Notes: generated by a model not told the origin, from the sequence alone. A DNA stretch of 64,000 nucleotides from Atlanticothrix silvestris CENA357 (GCF_016056295.1 NZ_JAECZB010000067.1:1-64000), one strand, 5' to 3'. Counted from the stretch's first letter, positions 18,080-28,350 are shown. A program made the numbers and translations.

Positions 18080-18726
18080 TAGGAGAAGGGTTCTGCCGAC
18101 TTGAAGCATCAGGTGTGAAACCTTAGACACTCGCAGACTCGCGCTTGGCTGTGCGATCGCGCATCATCTCCCCAGGGGAGAAAACCATACTTCTCTCCTG
18201 TTGTCCATTCCCTGTTCCCTTTTATTGTATTTATTTCGTTTTATACTTGCAGTTTGAGAAATTATGTAGTACAAAAATCAACCAAAGCTCATATTCAATT
18301 TTGCTAAAAAATAGTTAAAATCACAATTGCTAGTAGACCAAAAACGATCCCCCAATGTTTAATAACTATGAATAGTTTATGAAAATACGTGGAAGATAAC
18401 ATCCTAAATACTCAGTCCAAAGTCAGTATAAATCAGTATAAATATTAAGCAATTAACGTTACGCTGACAAATGTTTAATTCCCATAACTAGGAACTATTT
18501 CGGAAATGAGACAATCTTAGAAATAATGATCATCAGTAAATGCACTCAGGTAAAATGACTATCCATGACTTACTGTCGCTCATTAGCGCTAAAGCATAAC
18601 TACAAATTTCATACCGATTTAATGTTTAAATGATGCTGTGCTGTCCATACATGCTTTTGATCCCCATTTCGATAGAATGACTAGGCATAACTTAAAAACT
18701 TCAAACCGCTTTTGACTGCGACACCC
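18080..18726. other. Gene-free region upstream of the permease
   Basis: AT-rich stretch of about 650 bp between the repeat cluster and the permease gene. Apart from one HIP1-like GCGATCGCGC at about 18154 I see no convincing RNA gene, operator or hairpin. A metal-responsive operator was looked for because of the permease but not found. Confidence 0.4.
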
Positions 18727-19782
18727 ATGAATCAACTGAAAAATGGTTTCACGATATTTCTGAGTCTGCTAGTCGAGGCGATGCCGTTTTTGCTGCTTGG
18801 GGTTTTATTCTCTAGTGTGCTGCTGTTTTTTGTTGATGAGCGCAAATTAGTAGAAAGAATGCCTAGAAATCCGCTGTTGGGCGCTTTAGTCGGTAGTATG
18901 ATCGGCTTTTTATTTCCGGTGTGTGAGTGTGGTAACGTGCCAGTAGCGCGGCGATTTTTAATGCAGGGAGTACCTACGCCTGTGGCAATTGGTTTTTTAC
19001 TAGCAGCACCAACAATTAACCCAATTGTAATTTGGGCAACTTGGACGGCATTTCGAGATCAGCCAGAAATAGTAGTTTTAAGAGTGGTATTTTCCCTATC
19101 AATCGCCACAATCATCGGTTTTGTTTTCAGTTTTCAAAAAGACTTAAATCCCATCGTTCAACCTGCGATCGCTCGCTATCTAAAATTTAATCCCCCAGCG
19201 CAACCTACAACTAAAGGACGCGGTAGACGTTACCAAGTACAACAGGCAGCAACTGAACCTAGTTTATTGCAATCTGGGACTTATATTTTAGGAGGAAAAG
19301 CAGGCTTTCCCACGCGAATTGAAACTAATTTAATCGAGGCAAATACCTCAAACTCTAATCCTCGTAAACCATTGGCCGATAAACTGCGTTTACTGGTGGA
19401 TAACAGTATCCAAGAATTACGAGAATTGGGAGCAGTAATGATTATAGGAAGTGCGATCGCTGCTGCTATTCAAGTGCTAGCTCCTCGTGATTTGATCCTG
19501 AGTTTAGGTGCTGGCCCTATTAGCTCAATCGTAACTATGCTGATATTAGCTGTAGTAGTATCAATTTGCTCTACAGTCGATTCATTCTTTGCTTTATCTT
19601 TTGCCTCAACTTTTAGCACTGGTTCCTTGTTGGCGTTTCTGGTATTTGGGCCAATGATTGACATCAAAAGTGTTGGTTTGATGTTATCCATTTTTAAACC
19701 CAGAACTATTTTTTACTTATTTGCTTTAGCAGCACAATTGACATTTTTGTTCACTCTTTTCATCAACTTGCACGTCCTTTAA
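18727..19782 (+). CDS. Permease, DUF318/SO_0444 type, CECG motif
   Basis: Membrane permease with about eight helices in two halves separated by a hydrophilic loop (about residues 145-225). The first half has FPVCECGNVPVARR followed by MQGVPTPVAIGFLLAAPTINPIV, the second SICSTVDSFFALSFA; the CxC and C-S-T-V-D motifs are hallmarks of this family, members of which have been linked to Cu/Zn export (SO_0444). The ATG at 18727 is preferred; a TTG at 18712 would add five residues. It is followed 137 bp later by its usual partner, a TIGR03943 protein. Confidence 0.8.
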   Translation: MNQLKNGFTIFLSLLVEAMPFLLLGVLFSSVLLFFVDERKLVERMPRNPLLGALVGSMIGFLFPVCECGNVPVARRFLMQGVPTPVAIGFLLAAPTINPIVIWATWTAFRDQPEIVVLRVVFSLSIATIIGFVFSFQKDLNPIVQPAIARYLKFNPPAQPTTKGRGRRYQVQQAATEPSLLQSGTYILGGKAGFPTRIETNLIEANTSNSNPRKPLADKLRLLVDNSIQELRELGAVMIIGSAIAAAIQVLAPRDLILSLGAGPISSIVTMLILAVVVSICSTVDSFFALSFASTFSTGSLLAFLVFGPMIDIKSVGLMLSIFKPRTIFYLFALAAQLTFLFTLFINLHVL

Positions 19783-19919
19783 AAATTAGTCAACATTCCA
19801 ATGTCTAAATTATTGACTTCTGACTATGGCGGTTTTCACATCAATAGAGTAAGTAAATCTTTCTAGCCCCTAGTCCCTAACCTCTGTTCCCTACAAAGCG
19901 CTATATTGATTTTTGACTA

Positions 19920-20696
19920 ATGGCTAACCCAAATCCCAAATCTACAATAATCCCAAATCTCTTACTCCCTTGGCTGGATGTGCTAGCAATTACAGCTTGG
20001 GGAATTTTGATGTTGAGATACTGGCTGACTGGCAAACTAAACTTATTGATTCACCCAAATTATTTTGGGTTAGTCATAGTGTGTGGTATTAGCTTGCTAA
20101 TTATTAGTGGCTTTAAAGCGCAAGAACTTTGGCGACGGCGACGGCGTAACACTGTACAAAACGTTCAACATATTACTTTGTTTGCCCCTGGCTGGGGTGG
20201 TGGTTTGCTGCTAACCGCAGCAATTTTGGGTTTCATTATTACACCGCAAGTTTTTGCCAGCGACAAAGCCCTGCAACGGGGTGTGACTACTGATTTATTA
20301 GGAACTAGCCGCATTAAACCTCAAGCCTTTCGGGCGACTGTTAACCCAGAGGAGCGATCGCTTGTAGACTGGGTACGCACGCTTAACGTCTATCCAGAAC
20401 CAGATTCATATACAGGACAAAAAGTTAAAGTACAGGGATTCGTCATCCACCCACCAGATTTAGGTAAAGAATATTTATTCTTGGCGCGATTTGTCTTATC
20501 TTGCTGTGCAGCAGATGCCTACCCTGTAGGATTACCTGTCAAACTAGAAAATAATCAAGATCGTTATTCTCCAGATACTTGGCTGGAAGTAGAAGGACAA
20601 ATGACGACCGAAGAACTGGGAGGTAAACGCCAACTTACCATTGCTGCCAGCTCTCTCAAAAAAATTCCTCAACCGCAGAATCCTTATAGTTATTAG
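19920..20696 (+). CDS. TIGR03943 family membrane protein (permease partner)
   Basis: Integral membrane protein of the TIGR03943/DUF1980 family, typically encoded beside the DUF318 permease (YcgR/YcgQ pairs). It has two N-terminal helices (ITAWGILMLRYWL; FGLVIVCGISLLIIS), a basic stretch (RRRRRN), a third helix (LLLTAAILGFIITP) and a C-terminal beta-rich domain with the conserved FVLSCCAADAYPVGLPV motif. The double Cys could bind metal. In some Gram-positive bacteria such pairs are under Zur control and tied to zinc supply; whether this holds here is inference. Confidence 0.8.
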   Translation: MANPNPKSTIIPNLLLPWLDVLAITAWGILMLRYWLTGKLNLLIHPNYFGLVIVCGISLLIISGFKAQELWRRRRRNTVQNVQHITLFAPGWGGGLLLTAAILGFIITPQVFASDKALQRGVTTDLLGTSRIKPQAFRATVNPEERSLVDWVRTLNVYPEPDSYTGQKVKVQGFVIHPPDLGKEYLFLARFVLSCCAADAYPVGLPVKLENNQDRYSPDTWLEVEGQMTTEELGGKRQLTIAASSLKKIPQPQNPYSY

Positions 20697-20832
20697 TCAG
20701 TAGTCAATGGTTAACAGTCAGTAGCAAAACACAACTGACGACTGACCCTTACGGGTTCGCCAGTTACTCATGGGGGAAACCCCCAAGACCATACTGGCTC
20801 ACAACTGACAATTAACAACTAACAACTAACCA
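20697..20832. repeat. Intergenic repeats: heptamer-like runs and a double hairpin
   Basis: Short AACTGAC/AACTAAC-type repeats flank an element with nested stems: GCCAGT (20759-20764) pairs with ACTGGC (20793-20798) and, inside, GGGGG (20772-20776) pairs with CCCCC (20780-20784). It resembles the small palindromes dispersed in Nostocales genomes. Confidence 0.6.
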
Positions 20833-22326
20833 ATGACTAAAAAAGTACTTATCCAACCATTGGATCGCATAGCGATCGCCTTAATGCTGCTGCTGAGTCT
20901 GCTGATTGGATTTATGATTTTGCAAGGTGATGTAGTGGCAGCTCGTGTCCGAGATTTTACTTGGCAAAATCAACAAATTGGCTCAGAGGATATTTCTTTT
21001 ACCCTCACCTTTAGCCGGCCAATGGATACAAAAAGCGTAGAGGATAATTTGAAAATTGAGCCGCCTTTAGCAGGTAAATTCAGTTGGGCAGGGCGGCGAA
21101 TGGTTTATACACTAGTAACACCAGCACCTTATGGCACAAACTATAAAGTGCAATTGCAGGGAGCTAAGGATAGTTTTGCTAAGCAAGAAGACAAAAATCT
21201 GCTAATGCAGCCCTTTGCAGGTAACTTTCGTACACGCGATCGCGTTATTAGTTACATAGGAGCAGACCCAGAAAACCAAGGGCAGTTAATTCTCTACAAC
21301 TTGACTGAAGAACAAAAAAGAACACTTACCCCTAAAGACTTGGTTGTGATGGATTTTAAGCCATTTCCAGATGGGGAAAAAATCTTATTTTCTGCTCGCG
21401 CTGCTAATAACCAAGACTTGCTTTCAGCTCAGTTGTACACAGTGACAACAGGTATTCCTGGAAAATCGGAAAAACAAGCAGAACCAGCTGGGAAAGTTGA
21501 CCTGATTTTAGATAATAAAACTTATCAAAACCTGAAATTTGACTTATCCCCAGACGGTGAAACACTCGTAGTTCAGCGAGGAAGCAGAGCTAATCCCGGC
21601 GACTTTGGGCTGTGGTTTATGCCAGTAATCAGCGATGAATCAGCTCCAAAACCCACTCCTCAACGCCTGCAAAGCCAGCCTGGAGGAGATTTTATGATCA
21701 CACCCGATAGTAAAGCCGTAGCAGTTGCCCAAGGGCAAGGGGCAGCTATCTTACCACTACAAACCGATGCCAATAAACCCTTAGATTTTTTACCACAGTT
21801 TGGACTGGTGCAAGCGTTCTCTAAAGACGGCTCCCAAGCGGCGATGGTAAAATTTAACACAGATTACACACGAGATTTGTTTTTGGTAACAAACCAAGGT
21901 ATCCAGAAACCACTATTAAAAACCACAGGCTCCATTATCGATTGTCAATTTGATCCTGCTTCACCCACCCTTTACTGCTTACTGACTCAGCTAGTATCGA
22001 AGGCAGAATATGTAGAACAGCCCTATGTAGTAGCAATCCACCTCAAAACAGGAGATCAAAAACCTTTGCTGGTACTACCCATCGAACAGCGGAATGTGCA
22101 AATGAGCTTATCGCCTGATGGTTTGGGCTTGTTATTTGATCAAGTGATGCCACAGACAGATTCTAATGCTTCATCTGCAAGCGTTTTGAAAACTGACGAT
22201 GGAGAAGCGATCGCTAGTAGTAGTTTGTGGTTAATGCCTCTATTACCCATCGCTGATGCTGCAATTACTACAATCAGACCTGAAAAACTGCCTTTAGTGG
22301 GCTTTCATCCCCGTTGGTTGCCATAA
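20833..22326 (+). CDS. Envelope protein with Big_5-like domain and beta-propeller-like region
   Basis: A 497-aa protein with one N-terminal membrane helix (IAIALMLLLSLLIGFMILQGDV) and an exported body. Residues about 40-135 fit a bacterial Ig-like (Big_5) domain: ISFTLTFSRPMDTKSVEDNLKIEPPLAGKFSW and APYGTNYKVQL. The rest has repeated FSPDG-like motifs (FDLSPDGETLVV, FMITPDSKAVAV, MSLSPDGLGLLF), suggesting a WD40/PD40 beta-propeller. The function is unknown; its position after the permease pair may be chance, since repeats separate them. Confidence 0.7.
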   Translation: MTKKVLIQPLDRIAIALMLLLSLLIGFMILQGDVVAARVRDFTWQNQQIGSEDISFTLTFSRPMDTKSVEDNLKIEPPLAGKFSWAGRRMVYTLVTPAPYGTNYKVQLQGAKDSFAKQEDKNLLMQPFAGNFRTRDRVISYIGADPENQGQLILYNLTEEQKRTLTPKDLVVMDFKPFPDGEKILFSARAANNQDLLSAQLYTVTTGIPGKSEKQAEPAGKVDLILDNKTYQNLKFDLSPDGETLVVQRGSRANPGDFGLWFMPVISDESAPKPTPQRLQSQPGGDFMITPDSKAVAVAQGQGAAILPLQTDANKPLDFLPQFGLVQAFSKDGSQAAMVKFNTDYTRDLFLVTNQGIQKPLLKTTGSIIDCQFDPASPTLYCLLTQLVSKAEYVEQPYVVAIHLKTGDQKPLLVLPIEQRNVQMSLSPDGLGLLFDQVMPQTDSNASSASVLKTDDGEAIASSSLWLMPLLPIADAAITTIRPEKLPLVGFHPRWLP

Positions 22327-22848
22327 TAGAGCAATCCGATTTGATTCTTGAATCACTCATAGAGGTAGAGAATAAACAAAAAGAGAAATTCCTGCCCCCT
22401 GTAGGCTGAGCGAAGTCGAAGCCTGCCTCTTGATACTCTTGGTAAATCTTAGTATCAAATTAGTTTCTTTTCCAAGCCCAGTGTTTGCTAAATTGTATAC
22501 AGCGCTAATGTTTATCTAGCGTGTAAATTTCTGCCAATAAATTATTACCAGACAAGTATTTACCAACGCTAAGCGGGATAAAACCTTTGCTAAGCATTTG
22601 TACTGAAGCCGATATATTGGTAGCATTTAAACTAAAAAACCCCATGATTCCGAAGGTTGACGGACTATAAGCTCATAATGTTATAACGGCATCAGTTATA
22701 GATGCAAAATAGGGAATACTAACTAATGACTAATTCTTCATGGTAAGAGAGAGTCAAACTTGGCTTCTAAAGTAACCCCTAATTGAACGTATTAAGTGAT
22801 GCTAAGGCTAGCACTGCTAAATACTATGATGCGGGCGGGTCAAGAGTG
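22327..22848. other. Intergenic region with a small hairpin repeat
   Basis: No gene is visible. At about 22401-22427 the string AGGCTGAGCGAAGTCGAAGCCT forms a short palindrome (AGGCT...AGCCT with inner CGAAGTCG), a known type of dispersed element in cyanobacteria. The remainder is AT-rich and must contain the promoter of the coiled-coil gene. Confidence 0.5.
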
Positions 22849-24441
22849 ATGAATGAAGCTGACACCTCAACCAACAGGGCTGTGATGGAATCCCCAAATT
22901 CTGCTAATTCGCTACAACCAGAGCAGGCGAGCTGTCCCTTTTACTCAGTGATGCCTTCTGAAAATACGGCAATGACAAACTTGCCACTTCTAAAACCGGC
23001 AGAAGAAGGACAGCACGAGACGCGAGCTAACCAATCCCCGCCAGATGCAAACCAGAAGGACTGGGTTGCAGAGCCTGACAATGAGCAGCAAAGCCTCATG
23101 AATGCTGAATTTCAAAAACTACTGGCATTGAATGAGGAGTTACGTGCTGCTAACAATGACTTGTATGAGCAAGTAGAGCATCTTAAAGATGACCTAGCTG
23201 AGTCGGAAAAAGCTTTGCAGTGGCAAAAAAGACGCTCCAACGTTACTGAGTCAATGCTTAATCAACAAACTCAAGAACTTGCTGCCGCGCAAGAACAAAT
23301 TAAATCCCTATTTCAACAGTTAGAAACTGCTGTACAAACTGTACAGCGTCAAGAAATCTTTATTGAAAGTCATAAAGCACAACTACAAATTAGTCAACAA
23401 CGTCTTGCCCAGTTAGAACGGGAATGTGCGCTACTGCAAACGAACTATAGTGAACAGTCTCAGCAGGTGTTGCAATCAGAAAATGCTTGTCGGGAGCTAC
23501 GTACTAGGCTGATGCGACAACAACGCCAAACTCTGCAATTTAAGGCGGCTTTAGAAAAATGTTTAGAAACACCAGTTCCTAGCGATGAGTCTCTAGACGA
23601 AACAAGCAATAATTCCCAGCACACAGCCAGCCCCCAAACGAGATTTTCTAAAAAAGCTCGGTCTTTGTTTCCCAATGTGCAACCAATTAGACCGTGGTCA
23701 GTAGAACCAGAATCCTTGACTAATAATCAAGATCATCCTTGGGATCGGTCTTCCTCAACACCCCCAAGAAACGATAATCCTCCTCCCCACCCATCATCTC
23801 CTTGGAACTGGCCAATAAAAGAACAGACACCCACCCCTTTTCAGCCAGATATATCTTCAGAAACAGAAACTGATGACTCTCCAAATACACCAGAAATAAC
23901 TTCATCTCTGGGTTCATCGAAATTAGATGAGCAATTGGATAGCCTAATTCAAATGTTCTTCAACTCTCAGTCTGCATCGCCAGAGTCGTCATCGGCTACC
24001 TTTGACACAACTGTAGACATCAGCCAGTCTGAAACACCTTTGTGGGAGACGTGGGCAACTACTCTTGAGGAGGATGATGAACCAGAAGTTTTATCAAAAG
24101 AGTCGTTGGAAGCATCGGCAGAAGAAATAAATCCCCCTAAAACTATCTCCACTCCTTTAGCTGCGGAAGAATCTACACTTTCATCAACAAATTACTCACC
24201 AGTCTCATTCACCTTACCTGTTACCAAAACGACTATTGAAGAACCGGACAATGATTATTCAGCAACTTCACAACCAAATCAGGTAGACCTGTCAGAAACT
24301 GATTTGCCTCAAGAGTCATCTGAGGAATTGACGAATGAAACACAATCATTGTCGCCGGTGGTGTATCCGGAGCGTCCGCCCAAGGGACGCAAGTCTTTAG
24401 CATGGGTAGAACTGCCGAATTTTCGTCCCAATAGTGAATAA
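22849..24441 (+). CDS. Coiled-coil protein with acidic, low-complexity C-terminus
   Basis: No family recognised. Residues about 75-240 form a long coiled coil (QKLLALNEELRAANNDLYEQVEHLKDD and similar, rich in Gln and Leu). The second half is Ser/Pro/Glu-rich and probably disordered, with the aromatic stretch HPSSPWNWPIKEQTPTP, and it ends in a basic KGRKSLAWVELPNF. No signal peptide. An ATG at 22849 is preferred to a TTG at 22783. Proteins of this shape act as scaffolds or cytoskeletal linkers; nothing here shows which. A terminator follows within 3 bp. Confidence 0.6.
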   Translation: MNEADTSTNRAVMESPNSANSLQPEQASCPFYSVMPSENTAMTNLPLLKPAEEGQHETRANQSPPDANQKDWVAEPDNEQQSLMNAEFQKLLALNEELRAANNDLYEQVEHLKDDLAESEKALQWQKRRSNVTESMLNQQTQELAAAQEQIKSLFQQLETAVQTVQRQEIFIESHKAQLQISQQRLAQLERECALLQTNYSEQSQQVLQSENACRELRTRLMRQQRQTLQFKAALEKCLETPVPSDESLDETSNNSQHTASPQTRFSKKARSLFPNVQPIRPWSVEPESLTNNQDHPWDRSSSTPPRNDNPPPHPSSPWNWPIKEQTPTPFQPDISSETETDDSPNTPEITSSLGSSKLDEQLDSLIQMFFNSQSASPESSSATFDTTVDISQSETPLWETWATTLEEDDEPEVLSKESLEASAEEINPPKTISTPLAAEESTLSSTNYSPVSFTLPVTKTTIEEPDNDYSATSQPNQVDLSETDLPQESSEELTNETQSLSPVVYPERPPKGRKSLAWVELPNFRPNSE

Positions 24442-24443
24442 TA

Positions 24444-24473
24444 AAAACTCCACCCATAAAGGAATGGAGTTTT
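24444..24473 (+). terminator. Rho-independent terminator of the coiled-coil gene
   Basis: Stem AAAACTCCA (24444-24452) pairs perfectly with TGGAGTTTT (24465-24473) around a 12-nt loop, and the second arm ends in four T. It starts 3 bp after the stop codon. Confidence 0.8.
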
Positions 24474-24660
24474 GTCAGTGGTTAGTGGTCAGTGGTTAGT
24501 AGTAAAAATGTTTTAACAGTGAACAGTGAACGGTAAACAATTATCAGTTATTGCGGTTTATAACTGATAACTGATTTAAGACCACTCACTAGGGGATGGG
24601 GTATTAAACCAGATCCAAAACAACTGACAACTGACAACTAACAAATGACACACGCAGTGG
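24474..24660. repeat. Short tandem repeats (AACTGAC/AACTAAC and CAGTGGTTAGT types)
   Basis: Degenerate runs of GTCAGTGGTTAGTG at the left and ACAACTGACAACTGACAACTAAC at the right. They are of the heptamer STRR kind known from heterocystous cyanobacteria. No gene. Confidence 0.6.
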
Positions 24661-24672
24661 AATAAATTTAGA

Positions 24673-25482
24673 TCAGCACTTAACTGACTGCTTTTGAATA
24701 CGCTTGAGCTTGGTGGTTACACCGAAAGCGCCTAGACCTAGTAAGCCAATTAGAGAAGCTGGTTCGGGAACTGATCGAGGATTAGTAGGAACACTAATCT
24801 CTGTCTGAATTTTCTGTTCAATTGTACTAGCAAAATCTTCAAAGCTATTGGCTGACAAAACAAAAGCACCCGTACCGCCCTTCACGTTATTGTCATAGAA
24901 GTTGAACAGTGCAGATCCCCCGCCAATTACTATACCGTTGATGGCATCAACACCCGATGCTAGGGCATTATCCCTGGCAGCTGCTGTATTAGCACCCACA
25001 TTTTGAACACCATCACCAGATACGTCAATAACTAGGCGTGTACCATCGAAGTCATTATTAAAGAAGCGGGGTGTAGCAAAATTAATTGCAGAACCAGGAG
25101 CAGTGCTACCACTAAAGGGACGAGTAGTCGCATTAATAGCATCAGAAAAACTCTGTAATGATGCCACGCTATCGATTAAAGTCCAACCTACAACTTCTTG
25201 TTGCTGATTTGCTCCAGACCAGTAGATTAAGTTAGCAGCAATCTTTCCAAGATTTCCTTTGGAGATGAAATCATTGAAAAGACTACTGTTGGCGAAAGCA
25301 TCTACATAACCTTGTTTTTGGAGGTTGAACTCAGTAGTACTTATACTTCCAGATACATCAACTAACAAAGATAGTTCTAAATCGACAAGGGTCGCAGCTT
25401 TAGCACTTGCGGATATAGCTAAAGCTGACAGGGTACCAGCTACTGTTATAAGTGTTGCCTGAAAAACGTAAGAAGTCTTCAT
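24673..25482 (-). CDS. DUF1194 (vWA-like) protein with PEP-CTERM sorting signal
   Basis: Exported 269-aa protein: a signal peptide (VFQATLITVAGTLSALAISASAKA), a von Willebrand A-like DUF1194 domain with the metal-site motif LLVDVSGSIS, and GTRLVIDVSGDGVQN further on, then a C-terminal PEP-CTERM tail: V-P-E-P-A-S, a hydrophobic helix (LIGLLGLGAFGV) and a basic end (KLKRIQKQ). PEP-CTERM signals direct proteins to the exosortase system linked to exopolysaccharide secretion. No exosortase gene in the window. Likely cell-surface or extracellular, with a metal-dependent binding role. Confidence 0.88.
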   Translation of the reverse strand: MKTSYVFQATLITVAGTLSALAISASAKAATLVDLELSLLVDVSGSISTTEFNLQKQGYVDAFANSSLFNDFISKGNLGKIAANLIYWSGANQQQEVVGWTLIDSVASLQSFSDAINATTRPFSGSTAPGSAINFATPRFFNNDFDGTRLVIDVSGDGVQNVGANTAAARDNALASGVDAINGIVIGGGSALFNFYDNNVKGGTGAFVLSANSFEDFASTIEQKIQTEISVPTNPRSVPEPASLIGLLGLGAFGVTTKLKRIQKQSVKC

Positions 25483-26023
25483 TGATTGATGTAGTTACAC
25501 TAAAAAACGTAGATTTTGGCTGTTGTAATAAATAGCCCATTGGAAAATTTAGGATAAAGTTGCTCATAAGACCAATCTCTGCAAAAAACTCTGGTGTTTT
25601 TGCAGCGATCGCACATAAAACTAAGATAAAAAATGATTTACATTAGAAACTTTTCTTATCTTTATAGTTGTTGTATAAGCGAAACTTTACCCCGTGTTTT
25701 CTCTAGATTAAACATTTAATAAAATACAGTGAATCTACTTAATTTTTCTAGTAGTAGCCCTACACCTTAACCAAAAAAAAATATTGTAAAATTTTCTATA
25801 ACAACAGCTATAAATCCTAATATTTAAGGTTTATAGAGGTTTTTTGAATTTAAATTTAAAACTAAAATCATGAACTTTCTATGTGGTTATAACTTATGCC
25901 TTAACAAATTAGACACTAAAATTCTATAAGACATTAAAACCAAGCACTTCTTATCAAGCAATTAAAATACTCAAAATATTCTTGAAATACATTTTATTAC
26001 TTGTTGAAAGATTTTTACCTATA
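25483..26023. other. Gene-free AT-rich region
   Basis: About 540 bp of very AT-rich sequence upstream of the PEP-CTERM gene. One HIP1-like site (GCGATCGC) lies at about 25603. No open reading frame with coding character, RNA gene or clear regulatory site is visible. Confidence 0.45.
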
Positions 26024-26030
26024 GAAAGAA

Positions 26031-26051
26031 GTGGCGTGTTTTCCACGCCAC
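26031..26051 (-). terminator. Hairpin downstream of the CruA-like gene
   Basis: GTGGCGTG (26031-26038) and CACGCCAC (26044-26051) form a perfect 8-bp stem with a 5-nt loop, 67 bp after the CruA-like stop. Read on the minus strand it is followed by CTTCTTTCTATAGG, a T-rich but imperfect run. Confidence 0.6.
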
Positions 26052-26117
26052 CTGATGGTACTTTCTAGCGCTACGCTAACTCACTACGAACATTTTTTAT
26101 TAACGGGCAACTCTTGA

Positions 26118-28190
26118 CTAATTCAAAATTATTGCTTCTGGTTTGACTGTTGTTACTTGATTTCGCGATCGCGGTTTACCAGTGGCGATCGCATAACGAA
26201 TCACCAGCAGCCGCAACCACAACGCCGGATAGCGGGGTTCCAGCCAAGGTCTAATTCGCAGCAGAAACCGTGGGAACCATGTACTCAGCAGGGTACTAAC
26301 TAGAGCATGAATGCCAAAGTTGAAATAATTACCCAGCCAGCGCACTAGATCTTTAAACCCAGCTAGTTGCCAAATCCACAGCAACAAGGCAGGATTTTTA
26401 CGAGCTGCTTTGAGTGCTAAGCGGTTAAAGGTGAACCAGTCGCACCGATCTTTGATAAAGTTATCTGCGACTTCTGGGGGTTCGTCTGCTAATAATCCAA
26501 AGAAGGTATTCAGCATCGAGTTAATCCGCTGGGGTGGTAAAAATTTCCCAGTCGGTACCATCATGCCTTTGGAGAATAGCCAAGTTACGGAAACATTGCT
26601 TTGGTAGGCACGAATGCGGTTTAAGTTGCGGACACTTAACAAATTATGCTTGAGGGCTGTATCCAACAGCGTAGTTAAACGATCTAAATTACGTACCAGT
26701 GAACCAAACCCTGTAAAGACTAGGGGCGACTGGAGAGATGCAGCATCACCGATCGCAATCAATCTATCAAAGGCAACTGTGCGATCGCTACTCCCCACAC
26801 TAAAGTGACCAGGTATATAACCAAATGTCGGTTTTTTCCACACTAGTTCATCCAAGTTGCAACGGCGATACTCTGGCAAAATCGCAAAAAAGTCTTCATA
26901 CATCTCTAGCAATGAGCCGGGATTTTCTCGATTGACTTCATGGTAGTGAAATAAGTAAATCGTTAGTTCTTCACCTTCTGCGGGAAATAATTCCCAAATC
27001 AGCTGTCTTCCGCGGGAAATATCTCCGTGGCTGTACAGCACATCTCCATAATGAGAGTCCCAAACTCCCGGCTCAAATCCCCTTTCGACTACTGCTCCTA
27101 CTGTCGGACATACACTATCAAAGGCACGACCACCATTTAATTGCCAAGCGATAGGAGAAGCAGTTCCCATCGCATCTACCAACAGCCGTCCACTGACTTG
27201 CTGCTCATTTTGACTAGGTAAGTGCTTGACTTTAACTACAACTTGTGTTTTATTAGTATCCGCACGGATAAACTCTGTTTCATCCCAGATTTCACCACCT
27301 GCTGCCCGCAGTTTTTGCCCACACATTTGCAACCATTTGTCTGAGTCTAAGGCTACATTTAACACGGTGGGTGTGTGTAAGACAGGCGATCGCAATTTTG
27401 GTGGATTATTGCCGTCAAAAAATTTATTGAATCCGTCTTTGTAATCTCTGACAATTACGGTTTCTAACTCGGCAGCTGTCACCAAACCCAGATTAATTAA
27501 GCTTTGAATTTCATCGCGGGAAATATTCCATTCCCGGTTCATCCGCCCAAAGGGCAAACGCTCGATGAGTAGGACTTTATATCCTAGTTTGGCCATAACT
27601 GCCGCATGAATTGCCCCTAATGCACCACCGATATAAATTAAGTCGTATTGGGCATCAGAATTTCCTGTTGTCCTGTCTCCTTTAAAAATTACCTGCCTTG
27701 GCTGTTTAGGGTTACGTACCCCTTCGCGCCATCTTTGCTCCCACCAATAGGCACGCTTTAGGTCATATTCCCCGTTGGGCATTCGCTGAAAGTACTTGAC
27801 TGTGAGGGGGTAATAGGGCGCTAGCGCTTCAAAAATTGATTGTTGGGAATCAATCTTTGGTGGTTCGGGGTAGTGATACGGAAAACGCTTTCTAATTTCA
27901 GCGGTCAAACGTTGTAGAATCTCCCTCTCTCCAGGAAAGGGTTTATCTGCCCAACGGAATACTTTTAAATAAGTGGTGCGCTGTACTGACCAGACAAATA
28001 CAGAAAGTTCAGTCGGTAATTTTTCGGAAATAGCCGTGTCAACAGTTGTAGTTTCAGCAGGTATTTTTAAGCGAAAGCCATCTGGGGTCAAAACCTTTTC
28101 CCCATTTCCTGGCTCAAAATCTGTTTGTAACCAACTACACACAGCTGCTATGTCCGAAATTGGAACTTCTAGATAAAGTATTTCTTTCAT
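26118..28190 (-). CDS. cruA: CruA-like lycopene cyclase (FAD-dependent)
   Basis: Large flavoprotein (690 aa). After a 180-residue N-terminal region there is a Rossmann dinucleotide motif (LIYIGGALGAIHAAVMAKLGYKVLLIERL), then the MNREWNISRDEIQ segment that is characteristic of the CruA/CruP lycopene cyclases, a second FAD-contact region (RLLVDAMGTASPIAWQLNGG) and LIAIGDAASLQSPLVFTGFGS. CruA converts lycopene to monocyclic or beta-carotene in many cyanobacteria that lack CrtL. CruP is the main alternative; the length and the MNREWNISR string favour CruA, but I cannot separate them firmly. Confidence 0.68.
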   Translation of the reverse strand: MKEILYLEVPISDIAAVCSWLQTDFEPGNGEKVLTPDGFRLKIPAETTTVDTAISEKLPTELSVFVWSVQRTTYLKVFRWADKPFPGEREILQRLTAEIRKRFPYHYPEPPKIDSQQSIFEALAPYYPLTVKYFQRMPNGEYDLKRAYWWEQRWREGVRNPKQPRQVIFKGDRTTGNSDAQYDLIYIGGALGAIHAAVMAKLGYKVLLIERLPFGRMNREWNISRDEIQSLINLGLVTAAELETVIVRDYKDGFNKFFDGNNPPKLRSPVLHTPTVLNVALDSDKWLQMCGQKLRAAGGEIWDETEFIRADTNKTQVVVKVKHLPSQNEQQVSGRLLVDAMGTASPIAWQLNGGRAFDSVCPTVGAVVERGFEPGVWDSHYGDVLYSHGDISRGRQLIWELFPAEGEELTIYLFHYHEVNRENPGSLLEMYEDFFAILPEYRRCNLDELVWKKPTFGYIPGHFSVGSSDRTVAFDRLIAIGDAASLQSPLVFTGFGSLVRNLDRLTTLLDTALKHNLLSVRNLNRIRAYQSNVSVTWLFSKGMMVPTGKFLPPQRINSMLNTFFGLLADEPPEVADNFIKDRCDWFTFNRLALKAARKNPALLLWIWQLAGFKDLVRWLGNYFNFGIHALVSTLLSTWFPRFLLRIRPWLEPRYPALWLRLLVIRYAIATGKPRSRNQVTTVKPEAIILN

Positions 28191-28350
28191 GTTTTCCTGA
28201 CATCTCCGAGCAATCTATTCATTAAGACGGATTTTAAAAAGGCAGAAATTACGCTAAACTCCGCCCTATTACTTGAATAAAGATTCAGTAAAGAATTTTT
28301 AATAATTTGTCAAATTTATTGTTCATTTTGAATTTCTGTAAACCCACGCC

